Positions 46,880 to 56,282 of a stretch of 64,000 nucleotides of DNA are shown here, in pieces. Numbering within the stretch: the stretch's first letter is position 1; each line of letters starts with the position of its first letter. Source of the stretch: Pseudaquabacterium terrae. GTDB taxonomy: Bacteria; Pseudomonadota; Gammaproteobacteria; Burkholderiales; Burkholderiaceae_C. A program made the position numbers and the translations under genes. The stretch is taken from assembly GCF_013266755.1 (NCBI RefSeq), contig NZ_JABRWJ010000011.1, forward strand, positions 62,001 through 126,000. The letters are read 5' to 3'. The notes below the pieces were generated by a model. The model ran no database searches. It worked only from the letters and a program-made list of their open reading frames with translations, and was not told where the DNA came from.

Positions 46880-48844
46880 CTACGGCGTCACCGCGGCGAT
46901 GGTGCGCCGACCGTCGATCAGGCTTTCGACCATCGTCGCGTCGGCCAGGGTCGAGGTGTCGCCGAGGTCGGTGGTGTCGCCGGCGGCAATCTTGCGCAGC
47001 ACGCGGCGCATGATCTTCCCGGAGCGCGTCTTGGGCAGGCTGGAGGCCCACTGGATCTGGTCGGGCGCGGCAATCGGGCCGATTTCTTTGCGCACCCATT
47101 GCCCGAGCGCATTCCGCAGTTCATCGCTCGGCTGGGTGTTCGCCTTCAGGGTGACGTAGGCGTAAATGCCTTGGCCCTTGACCGGATGCGGGTAGCCGAC
47201 GACCGCCGCTTCGGCGACCTCGGGGTGCGCGACCAGCGCGCTCTCGACTTCGGCCGTTCCCAGCCGGTGTCCGGAGACGTTGATCACGTCATCGACGCGG
47301 CCGGTGATCCAGAAGTAGCCGTCCTTGTCGCGCCGCGCGCCATCGCCGGTGAAATACAGGCCTGGACAGGCGCTGAAATAGGTTTGCACGAAGCGATCGT
47401 GATCGCGATAGAGCGTACGCAACATGCCCGGCCCGCCGTCGCGCAGGCACAGGCGCCCCTCGCATTCGCCTTCGAGAACCCGGCCGTCTTCGTCGACGAT
47501 GACCGGCTCGACGCCAAAGAATGGCAGCGTCGCCGAACCGGGTTTGGTGGCAATGGCGCCCGGCAGAGGGGCGATGACGCTGGCGCCCGTCTCGGTCTGC
47601 CACCAGGTGTCTACGATCGGGCAGCGCTGCTCGCCGACGACGTTGTAGTACCACAGCCAGGCCTCGGGGTTGATCGGCTCGCCGACCGAGCCCAGCAGGC
47701 GCAGCGACTTGCGGCTGGTAGCTCGCACCGGGGCATCGCCCTGGCGGATCAAGGCCCGGATCGCCGTCGGTGCGGTGTAGAAGATGCTGACGCGGTGTTT
47801 GTCGATCACCTGCCAGAAGCGCGATGCGTCTGGCCAGGTCGGCACGCCTTCGAACATCACGGTCGTGGCGCCGTTGGCCAGCGGACCGTAGACGATGTAG
47901 CTGTGCCCGGTGACCCAGCCGATGTCTGCAGTGCACCAGAACACATCCTCGTCGTGGTAGTCAAGCACATAGCGGTGCGTCAGCGACGCCGCGAGCAGGT
48001 AGCCAGCGGTGGTGTGCAGCACACCTTTGGGCTTGCCGGTTGAACCCGAGGTATAGAGGACGAACAGCGGGTCTTCGGCGTTCATCGTCTCGGGCTCACA
48101 GTTCGAAGCCTGATGGTCGACGAGTTCGTGGTACCAGCGATCGCGGCCGTCGAGCCAAGCGACCTCGCCACCGGTTCGGCGCAACACGACGCAGGCCTGA
48201 ACCGATGGACAACGCTTCAAGGCTTCATCGGCGTTGGCTTTCAGCGCAAAACGACGCCCTCCGCGCATGCCTTCGTCGGCGGTGATTAGGAGCTTGGCGT
48301 CGCAGTCGCGGATGCGCCCGGCGAGCGACTCGGCCGAGAAACCAGCGAAGACCACCGAATGCATTGCACCGATGCGCGCGCAGGCGAGCATCGCCACCGC
48401 CGCCTCCGGCACCATCGGCAGGTACACCGTCACCCGGTCGCCCTTGCAGATGCCGAGCGACTTCAGGCCGTTGGCCAAGCGGCAGACCTCGGCGTGCAAC
48501 TCGGCGTAGCTGAGCGTGCGGCTCTCGGCCGGATCGTCGCCCTCCCATACGATGGCGGCTTTCCGTGCGCGCTCGAGCAGATGCCGGTCGAGGCAGTTCA
48601 CGCTGGCATTGAGCACGCCGTCTTCGAACCATCGGATGTGAATGTCCTCCGGGCCGTAGGAAACGTCGCGAATCCTGGTGGGGTGGTGGAACCAGTCGAG
48701 GTGCTCAGCCTGTTCGGCCCAGAACCTCTGTGGGTCGTGCATCGAGCGCTGGTAGTCGCGGCGGTAGGCCGCGTTGTCGAACCAGGCTCGACGCTGCCAC
48801 GACGCGGGCACAGGAAAAATGGCATCGCTGCTTGGCGCTGACAT
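46880..48844 (-). CDS. acs: Acetyl-CoA synthetase
   Basis: A 654-residue AMP-forming enzyme that activates acetate. Motifs: [19 protein letters not shown] (P-loop), [47 protein letters not shown] and the C-terminal [17 protein letters not shown] with the lysine that is acetylated in other Acs proteins. The start at 48844 ([16 protein letters not shown]) has CGGAG upstream. The upstream region carries the 57-base element shared with the liv locus. Probably heads a unit with DUF488 and the CBS-BON genes. Confidence 0.95.
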   Translation of the reverse strand: MSAPSSDAIFPVPASWQRRAWFDNAAYRRDYQRSMHDPQRFWAEQAEHLDWFHHPTRIRDVSYGPEDIHIRWFEDGVLNASVNCLDRHLLERARKAAIVWEGDDPAESRTLSYAELHAEVCRLANGLKSLGICKGDRVTVYLPMVPEAAVAMLACARIGAMHSVVFAGFSAESLAGRIRDCDAKLLITADEGMRGGRRFALKANADEALKRCPSVQACVVLRRTGGEVAWLDGRDRWYHELVDHQASNCEPETMNAEDPLFVLYTSGSTGKPKGVLHTTAGYLLAASLTHRYVLDYHDEDVFWCTADIGWVTGHSYIVYGPLANGATTVMFEGVPTWPDASRFWQVIDKHRVSIFYTAPTAIRALIRQGDAPVRATSRKSLRLLGSVGEPINPEAWLWYYNVVGEQRCPIVDTWWQTETGASVIAPLPGAIATKPGSATLPFFGVEPVIVDEDGRVLEGECEGRLCLRDGGPGMLRTLYRDHDRFVQTYFSACPGLYFTGDGARRDKDGYFWITGRVDDVINVSGHRLGTAEVESALVAHPEVAEAAVVGYPHPVKGQGIYAYVTLKANTQPSDELRNALGQWVRKEIGPIAAPDQIQWASSLPKTRSGKIMRRVLRKIAAGDTTDLGDTSTLADATMVESLIDGRRTIAAVTP

Positions 48845-48928
48845 GGTCTGCTCCGGTTCGAATGGAGAACTCAAGCGGGCAGCGGTGCCGCAACCCGGTC
48901 GGCTCGCGTAGTTGCTTGCGCCGCGCGC

Positions 48929-49077
48929 CCGCTGGACGCGTTGGAAAACTGGCCTTGGCAGCTCCCGGTTGAACAAGTTGTCTCCGTCCACGATGCGTGT
49001 CGGCGTTGGCCTTCGTCGCGATCTCGAGCGCGCGCCAGTCCGTCGGCGTAGGGAAGGTTTGGAAGTTCGACCGGCAT
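48929..49077 (-). pseudogene. Short unidentified coding remnant upstream of acs
   Basis: From the ATG at 49077 (CGGAG upstream) the frame reads [20 protein letters not shown], which looks like the start of a real protein. A one-base change of frame further on gives [14 protein letters not shown], which also looks coding. Neither frame continues as a known family. I interpret it as a decayed gene between the shared upstream element and acs; the family is not recognised. Confidence 0.3.
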
Positions 49078-49129
49078 AGGTGGCTCCGGTGACAACGGTT
49101 GGTAATGGCAATGTTCGGTTTGCGCTGGA

Positions 49130-49186
49130 CAGAAGTACAACGAATGTTATTGCCAGATCAATGCAATATATGTGTTGTGAAGTGCG
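49130..49186. promoter_or_regulatory. 57-base upstream element shared with the liv locus (copy at acs)
   Basis: Ungapped match at 42 of 57 positions to 29674-29730, with the core TGCAATAnnTGTGTTGT. It lies upstream of the remnant at 49077 and of acs (start 48844). The minus-strand part nearest acs resembles a weak promoter (TTGATC, 17 bases, GTACTT). See the liv copy. Confidence 0.6.
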
Positions 49187-49301
49187 TCGGCATTGCAGAC
49201 GCTCTTGCTCGCGGAAGGCTCCTCGGCCAGCGCCTTCTTCTTTGCCGTCCAGTCGTGCCCGTAGCGGGTGACCAACTAAATCATCGGCAATGGAAATTAT
49301 G

Positions 49302-49509
49302 TTAAGTCATGAGCCGGGCGCTACCTCCGACCACGGGTGCCCAGCCGGCGGCCCGGCTACAGTGCGAGGCGACGGCGGAACTTTCGTCGCGTGCCGCGTA
49401 GTCTTCCATCGCGGTGACCGCGTGCTGCATTCGCCGCAACTGGCCGATGGTCGCCGTGCGATTGTTCGTGCAAGTCGACGTAGGTGGGGGAGACGTAGAT
49501 TTTCGACAC
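49302..49509 (-). pseudogene. DUF4062 N-terminal remnant
   Basis: A GTG at 49509, preceded by a full GGAGGTGATC ribosome site, opens a frame reading SKIYVSPTYVDLHEQ. After a frame change near 49450 the text continues IGQLRRMQHAVTAMEDYAA, then RDESSA. This is the start of a DUF4062 domain (K-x-Y/F-V-S-S-T-Y-x-D-L ... AMEDY-x-A-x-D). Only about 60 residues remain. DUF4062 heads large nucleotide-binding proteins in other bacteria. Family assignment is from memory of its N-terminal motif. Confidence 0.68.
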
Positions 49510-49701
49510 GAGGGATCACCTCCAAAGTTGTCGGTTCCGGATGGCCCGCGACCCTGCTCCAACCGCAGGTTACTCCGGCGGCGGCCCTCCAGGCGTCGTC
49601 GGTCCTCCGCACATCTGGGGAGCTTGCGCCCCCCTTCCAGCTTGTGGTCCCACGGCCATCGCCTATAGACGATGGAAGGCCAACCGTGGGAGGACACCCC
49701 G

Positions 49702-52515
49702 ATGCAATCCAGGCAAGGCTTCGCCCGCCGGCTGCTGGTGGTGCTCGCGTGCGCGGGCCTCGCCGGCTGTGCGTACATTTCGAAGGTTAGCCCGCGCTCT
49801 GGCCTTCCCGGCACGGTGGTGCAGATCGACGGGGCCGGGTTCTCGCCGCAGTGGCACGAAAACCAGGTCACCATCGGCGGCGCCGCGGCCCGGGTGATCG
49901 AGGGCAGTGCCAGCCGGCTGCGCGTGGTGGTGCTGCGCGACCTGGTCAGCGGCACGGTGCAGGTGACCACGCCCGCGCGCACCATCGTCAGCAGCGACGT
50001 GTTCGAGCGCCGCGGCGACACGCTGGGGCCGACGCCCGAGCGTGATGCCGATGCCAAGCTGGTGGTGGGCCGCGACTTCCCGCCCGACCGGCGCTACGAC
50101 ATGCAGGCCAAAGGTGCCAGCCAGAAGGTGCTGGTGGTGCTGGCCCGGCCGACCGACATCGACCCCGAAGCCGCCATCCCGGGCTGGGCCGCGGCCGAAG
50201 TGGGTCCGTTTGCCAACGCCAAGGAGTTCGTGCAGCGCCTGGTGTCGCACCCCGAGCGCGGCGTCAGCCGCTACTTCAGCGATGCCACCTACGGCCAGCT
50301 GGGCGGCGACTTCCTGGTCACCGACTGGCAGCCGCTGAGCCAGCCCTGGGACTTCTACGCTTGGGGCCCCGCCGACGTCACGCGGGCGCAGACCAGCGTG
50401 GCCGGCGCGCAGACCGACCTGGACACCGTGCTGGCCAACCCGGCCTCCACCCAGGCCGACATCGACGCCGCCCAGGCGCGCCTGGACGCTAAGAAGCAGG
50501 CGCTCAAGCAGGCTCAGGACTCGCAGGGTTTCCTGCAGCAGGCCGACTTCGCGTTCGCCGAGGCGCTGATCGGTGCCAAGGCCGCGCTGGGTGCGGCTGT
50601 GTTCGACCAGTACGCCGACCACTTCCTGGTGCTGGCCGGGCCGTGGATGCGCGGCTCGTGCTGCTGGGTGGGTACCGGTTTCCATGCCGAGTCGGCCAAC
50701 CCGGCGCTGCCACTGGGGCCTTTCGACATCGGATTCCCGGCGCCGCGCGGCGGCACCTGGATGGCCGAGGACGGCAAGCCCGGGCGCATGGCGCACGAGC
50801 TGTCGCACTTCTTCGCCAGCGGCGACCTGTACGACGGTCCGGCGGGCGCCTTCGACCTGATGGGCTTCCACGACAGCCTGCCCCTGTACAGCGGCTACAA
50901 CCAGCATCTGCGCGGCGACTGGCTGGACCAGGGCGCCTCGGGCAACGTGCTGAAGCTGCAGTGGGGCACGCCCGCCGACCTGGACCAGACCATCGAGCTC
51001 GTGGCCCACGGCAAGACGCAGGACCCCACGGGCGACAGCGTGCGGCAGGTGATCCGGCTGCGCGTGACCGACGGGCTGTTCTATTTCGTCGAGGTGCGGC
51101 AGCGGCCCGATGCAGCTGCCGGCGCGGCGCAGGACTTCGCCTTCGACAAGAGCGTGCCCGGCGGCGAGGCCGGCGTGCAGGCCGGCGTGCTGATCACCAA
51201 GGCGCTGGAGAGCAACAACCAGAGCAACAACCGCGAGCCGATGATCTCGCTGGTGCCACCGGAGATCTCGCCCAGCCCGCGGCTGATGGTCGTGGGCGAG
51301 GTCTTCACCGACCCGGCGCGCACCATCCGCATCTCGGTGGTGTCGCGCACGCAGGACCGCCCGGCGCGCTATCGCGTGCGGGTGGAATGGGGCCACCTGC
51401 CTGCCGCCGACCCGAACGGCCAGTTCGACCTGCGCATCACGCCGTGGGCATCGCCACCGTGGGAGACGGAGGACATCTGGGCCAACAGCGTCAAGAACGA
51501 CGAGACCTCGCCGCCGCGCATGCTGTTCCAGAACCATGAGCCCGGCGACGAGACCAAGCCCATCGGCAACGGCGACCCGCCCTGGGTAGGCCACGACAAC
51601 ACACTGTTCGCGCGCATCAGCAACCAGGGCGTGGTGCAGACGCCGGACGACGTGCGCGTGACTTTCTACGTCAACACGCCGCCCGGCGTGGGCGATAACG
51701 GCACCTGGACGCCCTTCGACACCGTGGTGGTGGGCAGGCTGAATCCGGGCGAGACGCGCGTGGTCGAGGCCGCGCGCAAGTGGCGCCCCAGCGTGGGCGA
51801 ACACACCTGTGTGAAGGTGCTGATCGAACGGATGAACGGCGAGGTCAGCTTCGACAACAACGAGGCGCAGGAGAACTTCAGTGACTTCGAGGCCGAAGGC
51901 GCCAGCCCCTACCGTGCGGTGGAGCTGGACGTGCTGGCACGCAACCCATACGACCAGGGTATCGCGATGGAGCTGATGGCGCGCGGCGTGCCGCGCGACT
52001 GGTTCGTCGCCTTCGACCATGGCGCGGTGTGGCTGCCGCCCAAGGGCGAGAAGCGCATCCATGCGGTGATGTGGACCGACCGCGTACCCGAGTGGATGCA
52101 GGACCGGCCGAAGGACCAGGGCCCGCCCAAGGCCATGATCAGCCTCGAAGGCTGGGTCGGGCGGCCCTTCGACCGCATCATTCCGGTGGGCGGGGTCACC
52201 GCCTTCGTCAAGGCCGTGCGGCAGGTGGTCGTGCAAGCCGAACCGCGCCAGAAGGAAGCGCGCAGTGGCGAGAAGCTGGGCGTGCTGGGCCGGGTGACGC
52301 CTGCCATGGGAGGTGTGCCCGTCGCCATCCACGTCATCGACCCAAACGGCAAGACCGCCGTCGAGCGAGTGGCAACGCAGCCAGACGGCCGCTTCGACCA
52401 CGTGATGAGCGTGCCGCTGGGCCAGCCGGGCGACCACCGGCTGCAGGCCTTTGTGCTCGGCGGCAGCCCGGCGGCGCAGGCCGAGTCACCGCCGGTGCGC
52501 GTACGCGTGAACTGA
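49702..52515 (+). CDS. Secreted lipoprotein with IPT/TIG-like domain and M6-like metalloprotease motif
   Basis: A 937-residue envelope lipoprotein. Lipobox LAGC at the end of LLVVLACAGLAGC; an IPT/TIG-like beta domain follows (VSPRSGLPGTVVQIDGAGF). A coiled-coil-like insert occupies about residues 225-280 (DVTRAQTSVAGAQTDL, AAQARLDAKKQALKQ). A zinc-site motif AHELSHFF puts the HExxH at 365-369, with FDLMGFHD at 384-391 downstream, as in M6-type immune-inhibitor-A peptidases. The C-terminal half is beta-rich (NPGETRVVEAARKW, a CARDB-like pattern). The ATG at 49702 has GGGAGGA upstream. Protease activity is inferred from the motif. Confidence 0.8.
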   Translation: MQSRQGFARRLLVVLACAGLAGCAYISKVSPRSGLPGTVVQIDGAGFSPQWHENQVTIGGAAARVIEGSASRLRVVVLRDLVSGTVQVTTPARTIVSSDVFERRGDTLGPTPERDADAKLVVGRDFPPDRRYDMQAKGASQKVLVVLARPTDIDPEAAIPGWAAAEVGPFANAKEFVQRLVSHPERGVSRYFSDATYGQLGGDFLVTDWQPLSQPWDFYAWGPADVTRAQTSVAGAQTDLDTVLANPASTQADIDAAQARLDAKKQALKQAQDSQGFLQQADFAFAEALIGAKAALGAAVFDQYADHFLVLAGPWMRGSCCWVGTGFHAESANPALPLGPFDIGFPAPRGGTWMAEDGKPGRMAHELSHFFASGDLYDGPAGAFDLMGFHDSLPLYSGYNQHLRGDWLDQGASGNVLKLQWGTPADLDQTIELVAHGKTQDPTGDSVRQVIRLRVTDGLFYFVEVRQRPDAAAGAAQDFAFDKSVPGGEAGVQAGVLITKALESNNQSNNREPMISLVPPEISPSPRLMVVGEVFTDPARTIRISVVSRTQDRPARYRVRVEWGHLPAADPNGQFDLRITPWASPPWETEDIWANSVKNDETSPPRMLFQNHEPGDETKPIGNGDPPWVGHDNTLFARISNQGVVQTPDDVRVTFYVNTPPGVGDNGTWTPFDTVVVGRLNPGETRVVEAARKWRPSVGEHTCVKVLIERMNGEVSFDNNEAQENFSDFEAEGASPYRAVELDVLARNPYDQGIAMELMARGVPRDWFVAFDHGAVWLPPKGEKRIHAVMWTDRVPEWMQDRPKDQGPPKAMISLEGWVGRPFDRIIPVGGVTAFVKAVRQVVVQAEPRQKEARSGEKLGVLGRVTPAMGGVPVAIHVIDPNGKTAVERVATQPDGRFDHVMSVPLGQPGDHRLQAFVLGGSPAAQAESPPVRVRVN

Positions 52516-52747
52516 ACTGCCACCCAGCGGACAACCATGGACTGCCTCAAACACAGCAACTGTGACGTTCGCGCAGTTCAGCAACGCCGACTTCAACGCA
52601 GGCCCGCTTGGCCATCACGGTCGACGGCAGCACGTTGGTCGAGATCGAGCGCGCGGGCTCCGCTGATCGAATTCGGAAGTGCTTCGAGAATGAATCCTAT
52701 CCCCTCTGCGGCGTGATCCAAGTTCATTGGAGCCGGACCACTAGTGT

Positions 52748-53077
52748 ATGGGTCGCATATCGATATTCGTCCGTGAAGATGGTGCGAGTGCCCTTCATGA
52801 GACGGGTTTTTCTTGGTTTGCCGCCGTCGCGCCTTCTGCGTGGGCTCTCCACCGGCGGATGCCCAGAACGTTTTTCTTGGTCTGCCTTTGCCACCCACTC
52901 ATTACGAGGATCGCTATGGATCTGCTTGCCTGGGTGGACGACAAGACAGTCTACGGAGCCCTATTACTCCTTTGGTTGATCGTGGCGGCGATGGCTTTCG
53001 GCTGGCTAGCAAATCGATGGCATCTGTACGTGCTGCACCGCAACAAGTATGCACTGGCCCTGCGTGAGGGGAACTAG
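52748..53077 (+). CDS. Small membrane protein, DUF2628-like
   Basis: A 109-residue protein. GFSWFAAVAPSAWALHRRMP resembles the DUF2628 pattern of an F/W-rich stretch before a membrane helix. Hydrophobic segments lie at about 41-55 and 70-90 (YGALLLLWLIVAAMAFGWLA). The C-terminus is WHLYVLHRNKYALALREGN. The ATG at 52748 has only a weak site, so a short N-terminal error is possible. It stands alone between the lipoprotein and the lower-GC membrane protein gene. Confidence 0.55.
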   Translation: MGRISIFVREDGASALHETGFSWFAAVAPSAWALHRRMPRTFFLVCLCHPLITRIAMDLLAWVDDKTVYGALLLLWLIVAAMAFGWLANRWHLYVLHRNKYALALREGN

Positions 53078-53259
53078 CCGCTTGCGCGAGGGCGCAAGAC
53101 AGCATGCGAGCTTGACTGCAATCGGATTGTGCGCGGCCAATCCTGCGCCGGCCGGCACACTACAGCCCGGATGCCGACCATCAAGTGCACTACTCGGATC
53201 TTATCGCATCGACGGCGAGCCCTGAATGTAGCCACGGCTAACAGAAGTCGAGGGGTGCA

Positions 53260-54795
53260 ATGATTAACGAGTGCTTGGTTCAAATTGCGAGTGGGGTAGA
53301 GATATACGACGGACTCGTCCCTCGCGAGATGCTTGCGGGCATCCTTCTGTTCTCAATAGTGGCGGCGGTAGTGGTGGCGCCGCTTGTCTCTGCTGCGTAC
53401 GGTCGGCGAGTATCACGCCTAATGGCGTCCAAGCTTGTCTTGCCAGAAAGAGTGCGCCCCCAGTTGTCCGCCAATGCGAGCGCCACTTGTCGCGTTTCAC
53501 TCCAGGAGATTCAAAACGCAAGCAGGTGCCGAAAAACTCGCATCAGGACCGCCACTGTTGTTGCGCTACTCATCTATATCAGTGGAGCAATCCTCATCGC
53601 GGCCGGACTCTACAGTTCCCCTATTACGCTCGATATGTTGTCCGTCTCACTCTTGGCCGCAGGCGCGGCCTACTCCAATTTGACCCCTTTGCGGGGAACG
53701 CGGGGATCGGTTTGTCTGGTTGTTCTCGCAACTGGTTTCGTCCTCCTCCTCGCGTTGTCTGAGAAGGATGGAGATCTCGCTTTTGAAGCGCTCTTGGCAT
53801 TCGCGTTCATCGCGGGAGCATTCAGTCGAAAGTGCCGGGCTCTCTTGGCGCCCCTGGTGTGTATCGCGTTCATCTTCTTGCTGACCCTGTTCGCCACGTT
53901 CTTTGCACTGACGCCAGGCACCTGCGCAAATGTGTTGGACGCTATCGAAGCAGGTGGCGTCAGCCCCGTGATTGTCAGCACTTCCATGGTCGCGATCGCA
54001 ATTCCATTCTACGCCGCCACGCGCGTACCGAAAATTGTCTTGTGCGCATATCGGGCGGGCATCATTAGTGACATATCACTTATGGCAGCGCTAGGAGTCT
54101 CGCTTGCGACATTCTTGATTGTGCTGGCAGCGGATGGACCGAAGCGGCCGTTATGGCACTTGGTCTTGGTATGGTTGGCTTGGGTCGCGGCAATCATCGG
54201 CGGATATGTGACGACATTGGGGCGTATCGCTAAACCGGCTGCAACAAGAACACTACTCATGCTCCGGGTGTTCTCTTCCACCACAAGGCAAAGAGATTTG
54301 CTCGAGAACTTGCAAACGCAGTGGCGCTATTTTGGGCCGATTCTCGAAATCGGCGGACCAGATCTGGCGACGCTTAACGTTGACGCTCGGAAGGTCGTCC
54401 AGTATCTTGCAGGAACTGGCCATGAGGAGTTTTTAAGAGGCGGTACTCTTCTCCTTGGAGCGGACAGGGAAGGGCGATTCCATGTAAATGAAGTCTTTTG
54501 CTTGCAATCCAATTGGCAAGCGACCGTGGGATCGCTTATGGAGATCTCTGATGTCATACTTATGGATCTTCGAGGATTTAAGTCCGGCCGCTCTGGGGTA
54601 GAGTTTGAGCTGGAACTCTTGATAAAGACAAGTGCGATAGATCGGGCAGTTTTAGTCGGGGACAAGGAGACGCAATGGTTGGCTGTTGGTGATATTGTTG
54701 GCCCCAGAGCTGGGGCACGAATCTGTGAAGACACGGATGTGTTCGCTGCGTGCATGGACGCACTGCAAGCCAAGTCGGTGCGGGACAGAAGTTAA
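53260..54795 (+). CDS. Multi-pass membrane protein with C-terminal TIR-like domain
   Basis: A 511-residue protein of no named family. Residues 20-320 hold about eight to nine membrane helices. Residues 330-505 form a soluble alpha/beta domain: LLMLRVFSSTTRQRDLLENL, GPILEIGGPD, SLMEISDVILMDLRGF (about 424-440) and SGVEFELELL with Glu448. The order LRxF, GPI-x-IGxP, a second hydrophobic strand ending in DLRGF, and a final E-x-x-L helix resembles TIR/SEFIR-like Rossmann domains attached to membrane regions in other bacteria. The gene is visibly less GC-rich than its neighbours. GAGGGG precedes the ATG. Its 3' end abuts an IS3 remnant. Function not known. Confidence 0.72.
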   Translation: MINECLVQIASGVEIYDGLVPREMLAGILLFSIVAAVVVAPLVSAAYGRRVSRLMASKLVLPERVRPQLSANASATCRVSLQEIQNASRCRKTRIRTATVVALLIYISGAILIAAGLYSSPITLDMLSVSLLAAGAAYSNLTPLRGTRGSVCLVVLATGFVLLLALSEKDGDLAFEALLAFAFIAGAFSRKCRALLAPLVCIAFIFLLTLFATFFALTPGTCANVLDAIEAGGVSPVIVSTSMVAIAIPFYAATRVPKIVLCAYRAGIISDISLMAALGVSLATFLIVLAADGPKRPLWHLVLVWLAWVAAIIGGYVTTLGRIAKPAATRTLLMLRVFSSTTRQRDLLENLQTQWRYFGPILEIGGPDLATLNVDARKVVQYLAGTGHEEFLRGGTLLLGADREGRFHVNEVFCLQSNWQATVGSLMEISDVILMDLRGFKSGRSGVEFELELLIKTSAIDRAVLVGDKETQWLAVGDIVGPRAGARICEDTDVFAACMDALQAKSVRDRS

Positions 54796-54799
54796 GGTC

Positions 54800-55225
54800 C
54801 AAGCAAGCGGCCCCGTCGGCGTATCGGCGTCATGCGGCGGGCCAACGCGATCCCGCGCTGCTGCCCGAGCGAGCCCACGCGATGCTCAGCTGCTTCCCCA
54901 GGTGCAGCGGGTGTACGACCAGAACCTGCAGGTCTACGGCGCCGACAAGGTCTGGCGCCAGTTGCGGCGCGAAGGCACGGCCGTGGGCGCGCTGCACCGT
55001 CGAGCGGCTGATGCGGCTGCGCGGGCTGCGTGGTGCGCGCCGAGGCAAGGCGGTGCGCACCACCGTGCCGGATGCCAAGGCGGCGTGTCCGCTGGATCGG
55101 GTGAACCGGCAGGTCAAGGCGGCTCGCCCGAACAGCTGTGGGTGGCGGACTTCACCTCTGTCTCGACCTGGCAGGGCTTCGTCTACGTCGCCTTCGTCAT
55201 TGAGAACCCGGTCCTCCGCATCTGA
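54800..55225 (+). pseudogene. IS3-family transposase (OrfB) remnant
   Basis: Three frame-shifted segments together match an IS3 OrfB: QRVYDQNLQVYGADKVWRQL, then TVERLMRLRGLRGARRGKAV and CPLDRVNRQVKAARPN in a second frame, then LWVADFTSVSTWQGFVYVAF in the first frame again. The last segment includes the first Asp of the DDE triad, then stops at 55225 (ENPVLRI). The rest of the catalytic core and both IS ends are missing, so it cannot move by itself. It directly follows the membrane protein gene. Confidence 0.87.
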
Positions 55226-55512
55226 CCGAGGTGTCGGCACGCCGATTCCGTTGGGGCACTGGTCCTGACTTCGTTGCACGGACGGGTTGGGACCGAGGCT
55301 CCAGTCGGTTCGATGAGCTCAGCGCAGCGATATCCACCGGCGGCGCGGCGTGTGCCACGCAATTGGCCGATGGTAGGTGTCCCGTGTTCGGCGCGCGATG
55401 TCGGCGTGCCGCAGGTGGCCCGCTGCTTGCGTTCGAAGTCCGCAGGCGGGGTTTGACCGAGGCGGCGGGCGCCAGGGACTGACCGGCCCCCGGGGGCAGA
55501 ATCGCCGCGACG
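55226..55512. other. Intergenic stretch after the IS3 remnant, no gene seen
   Basis: About 290 bases without a recognisable gene or inverted repeat. The sequence gcaattggccgatggtaggtgtcc resembles debris but I cannot assign it. It separates the transposase fragment from the broken efflux genes. Confidence 0.35.
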
Positions 55513-56056
55513 ATGAACCCCCTTCCCGCTCACAAGGGTGGTGGCGCCGCGGCCTGCTGCTGCTGGCACTGATCGCCGCGCTGATCGCCGCGGTGTCGTG
55601 GTTCAGCCGCAGCAAGCCGGTCGCGGTGGTGGTAGCCGAGGTCACGCGCGGCAGGGTCGAATCGACCGTTGCCAATACGCGCGCCGGCAGCATCGAGGCC
55701 TGCCAGCGCACCAAGCTGTCGACCATCAGCGGCGGCCGCATCGAGCTGCTGGCGGTCAAGGAGGGTGACCGCGTCAAGAAGGGCCAGCTGCTGATGAAGC
55801 TGTGGAACGACGACCAGCAGGCGCAGCAGGCGCTGGCGCAGGCGCAGCTGGAAACCACGCGCCGGCGCGTGAGGACGCCGCGCGCAGCGAGGCCGACGCG
55901 CGCAGCGGCAGCTGTGCCGCCGCGCAGGCCGACGTGCGGCAGGCCCAGGCGCGGGTGGAGGTCACCCGCGTCGAGCAAAGCCGCACGCTGCTGCGGGCGT
56001 CGTTTGCCGGCACGGTGGCCAAGATCGTCGGCGAGGTCGGCGAGTACTCCACGCCT
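55513..56056 (+). pseudogene. Efflux membrane fusion protein (HlyD/MacA type), frameshifted and truncated
   Basis: The N-terminus has a membrane anchor (GLLLLALIAALIAAVSWF) and the biotinyl-lipoyl-like start SGGRIELLAVKEGDRVKKGQ, cut as VKEGDRVKKGQLLMKLWND. A frame change near 55870 is needed to continue QADVRQAQARVEVTRVEQSR and LLRASFAGTVAKIVGEVGEY. The protein then stops abruptly and the next frame is an ABC permease C-terminus. The C-terminal half of the fusion protein is lost. The start codon is also out of frame. Confidence 0.8.
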
Positions 56057-56267
56057 GTCGGTGGCCGGCGCGGTGCTCGGCTACGGCGTCGGCCACTTCG
56101 GCGCCTTCGTGATCCGCCAGCTCTACCCGGCCTTCCCGGCCTGGCCGCCGACCTGGGCGGTGCTCGCGGCGCTGGCCACCGCGCTGATCACCGGCATCCT
56201 GTTCGGCGTGCTGCCGGCGCAGCGCGCGGCCGCGCTCGACCCCGTGGCCGCGCTGGGGCGGCGTTAG
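56057..56267 (+). pseudogene. C-terminal fragment of a MacB/FtsX-type ABC permease
   Basis: Only the last 70 residues remain: VAGAVLGYGVGHFGAFVIRQ, then AVLAALATALITGILFGVLPAQRAAALDPV in pieces ending PVAALGRR. This is the typical final helix and P-A-x-x-A-A-x-L-x-P-x-x-A-L tail of MacB-like permeases. It is joined directly to the truncated fusion protein, so a deletion removed the fusion-protein end, probably an ATPase gene, and the permease front. Confidence 0.82.
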
Positions 56268-56282
56268 CAAGGGCGCGGGCCT

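Noticed and set aside
49663-52437. A 924-codon open frame on the minus strand
   Set aside because: Antisense of the lipoprotein gene; His/Arg/Val-rich with no motif, while the plus frame has a lipobox and HExxH.
54800-55225. A functional insertion sequence
   Set aside because: Frameshifts, only the first catalytic Asp present, and no terminal inverted repeats or target duplication could be found.
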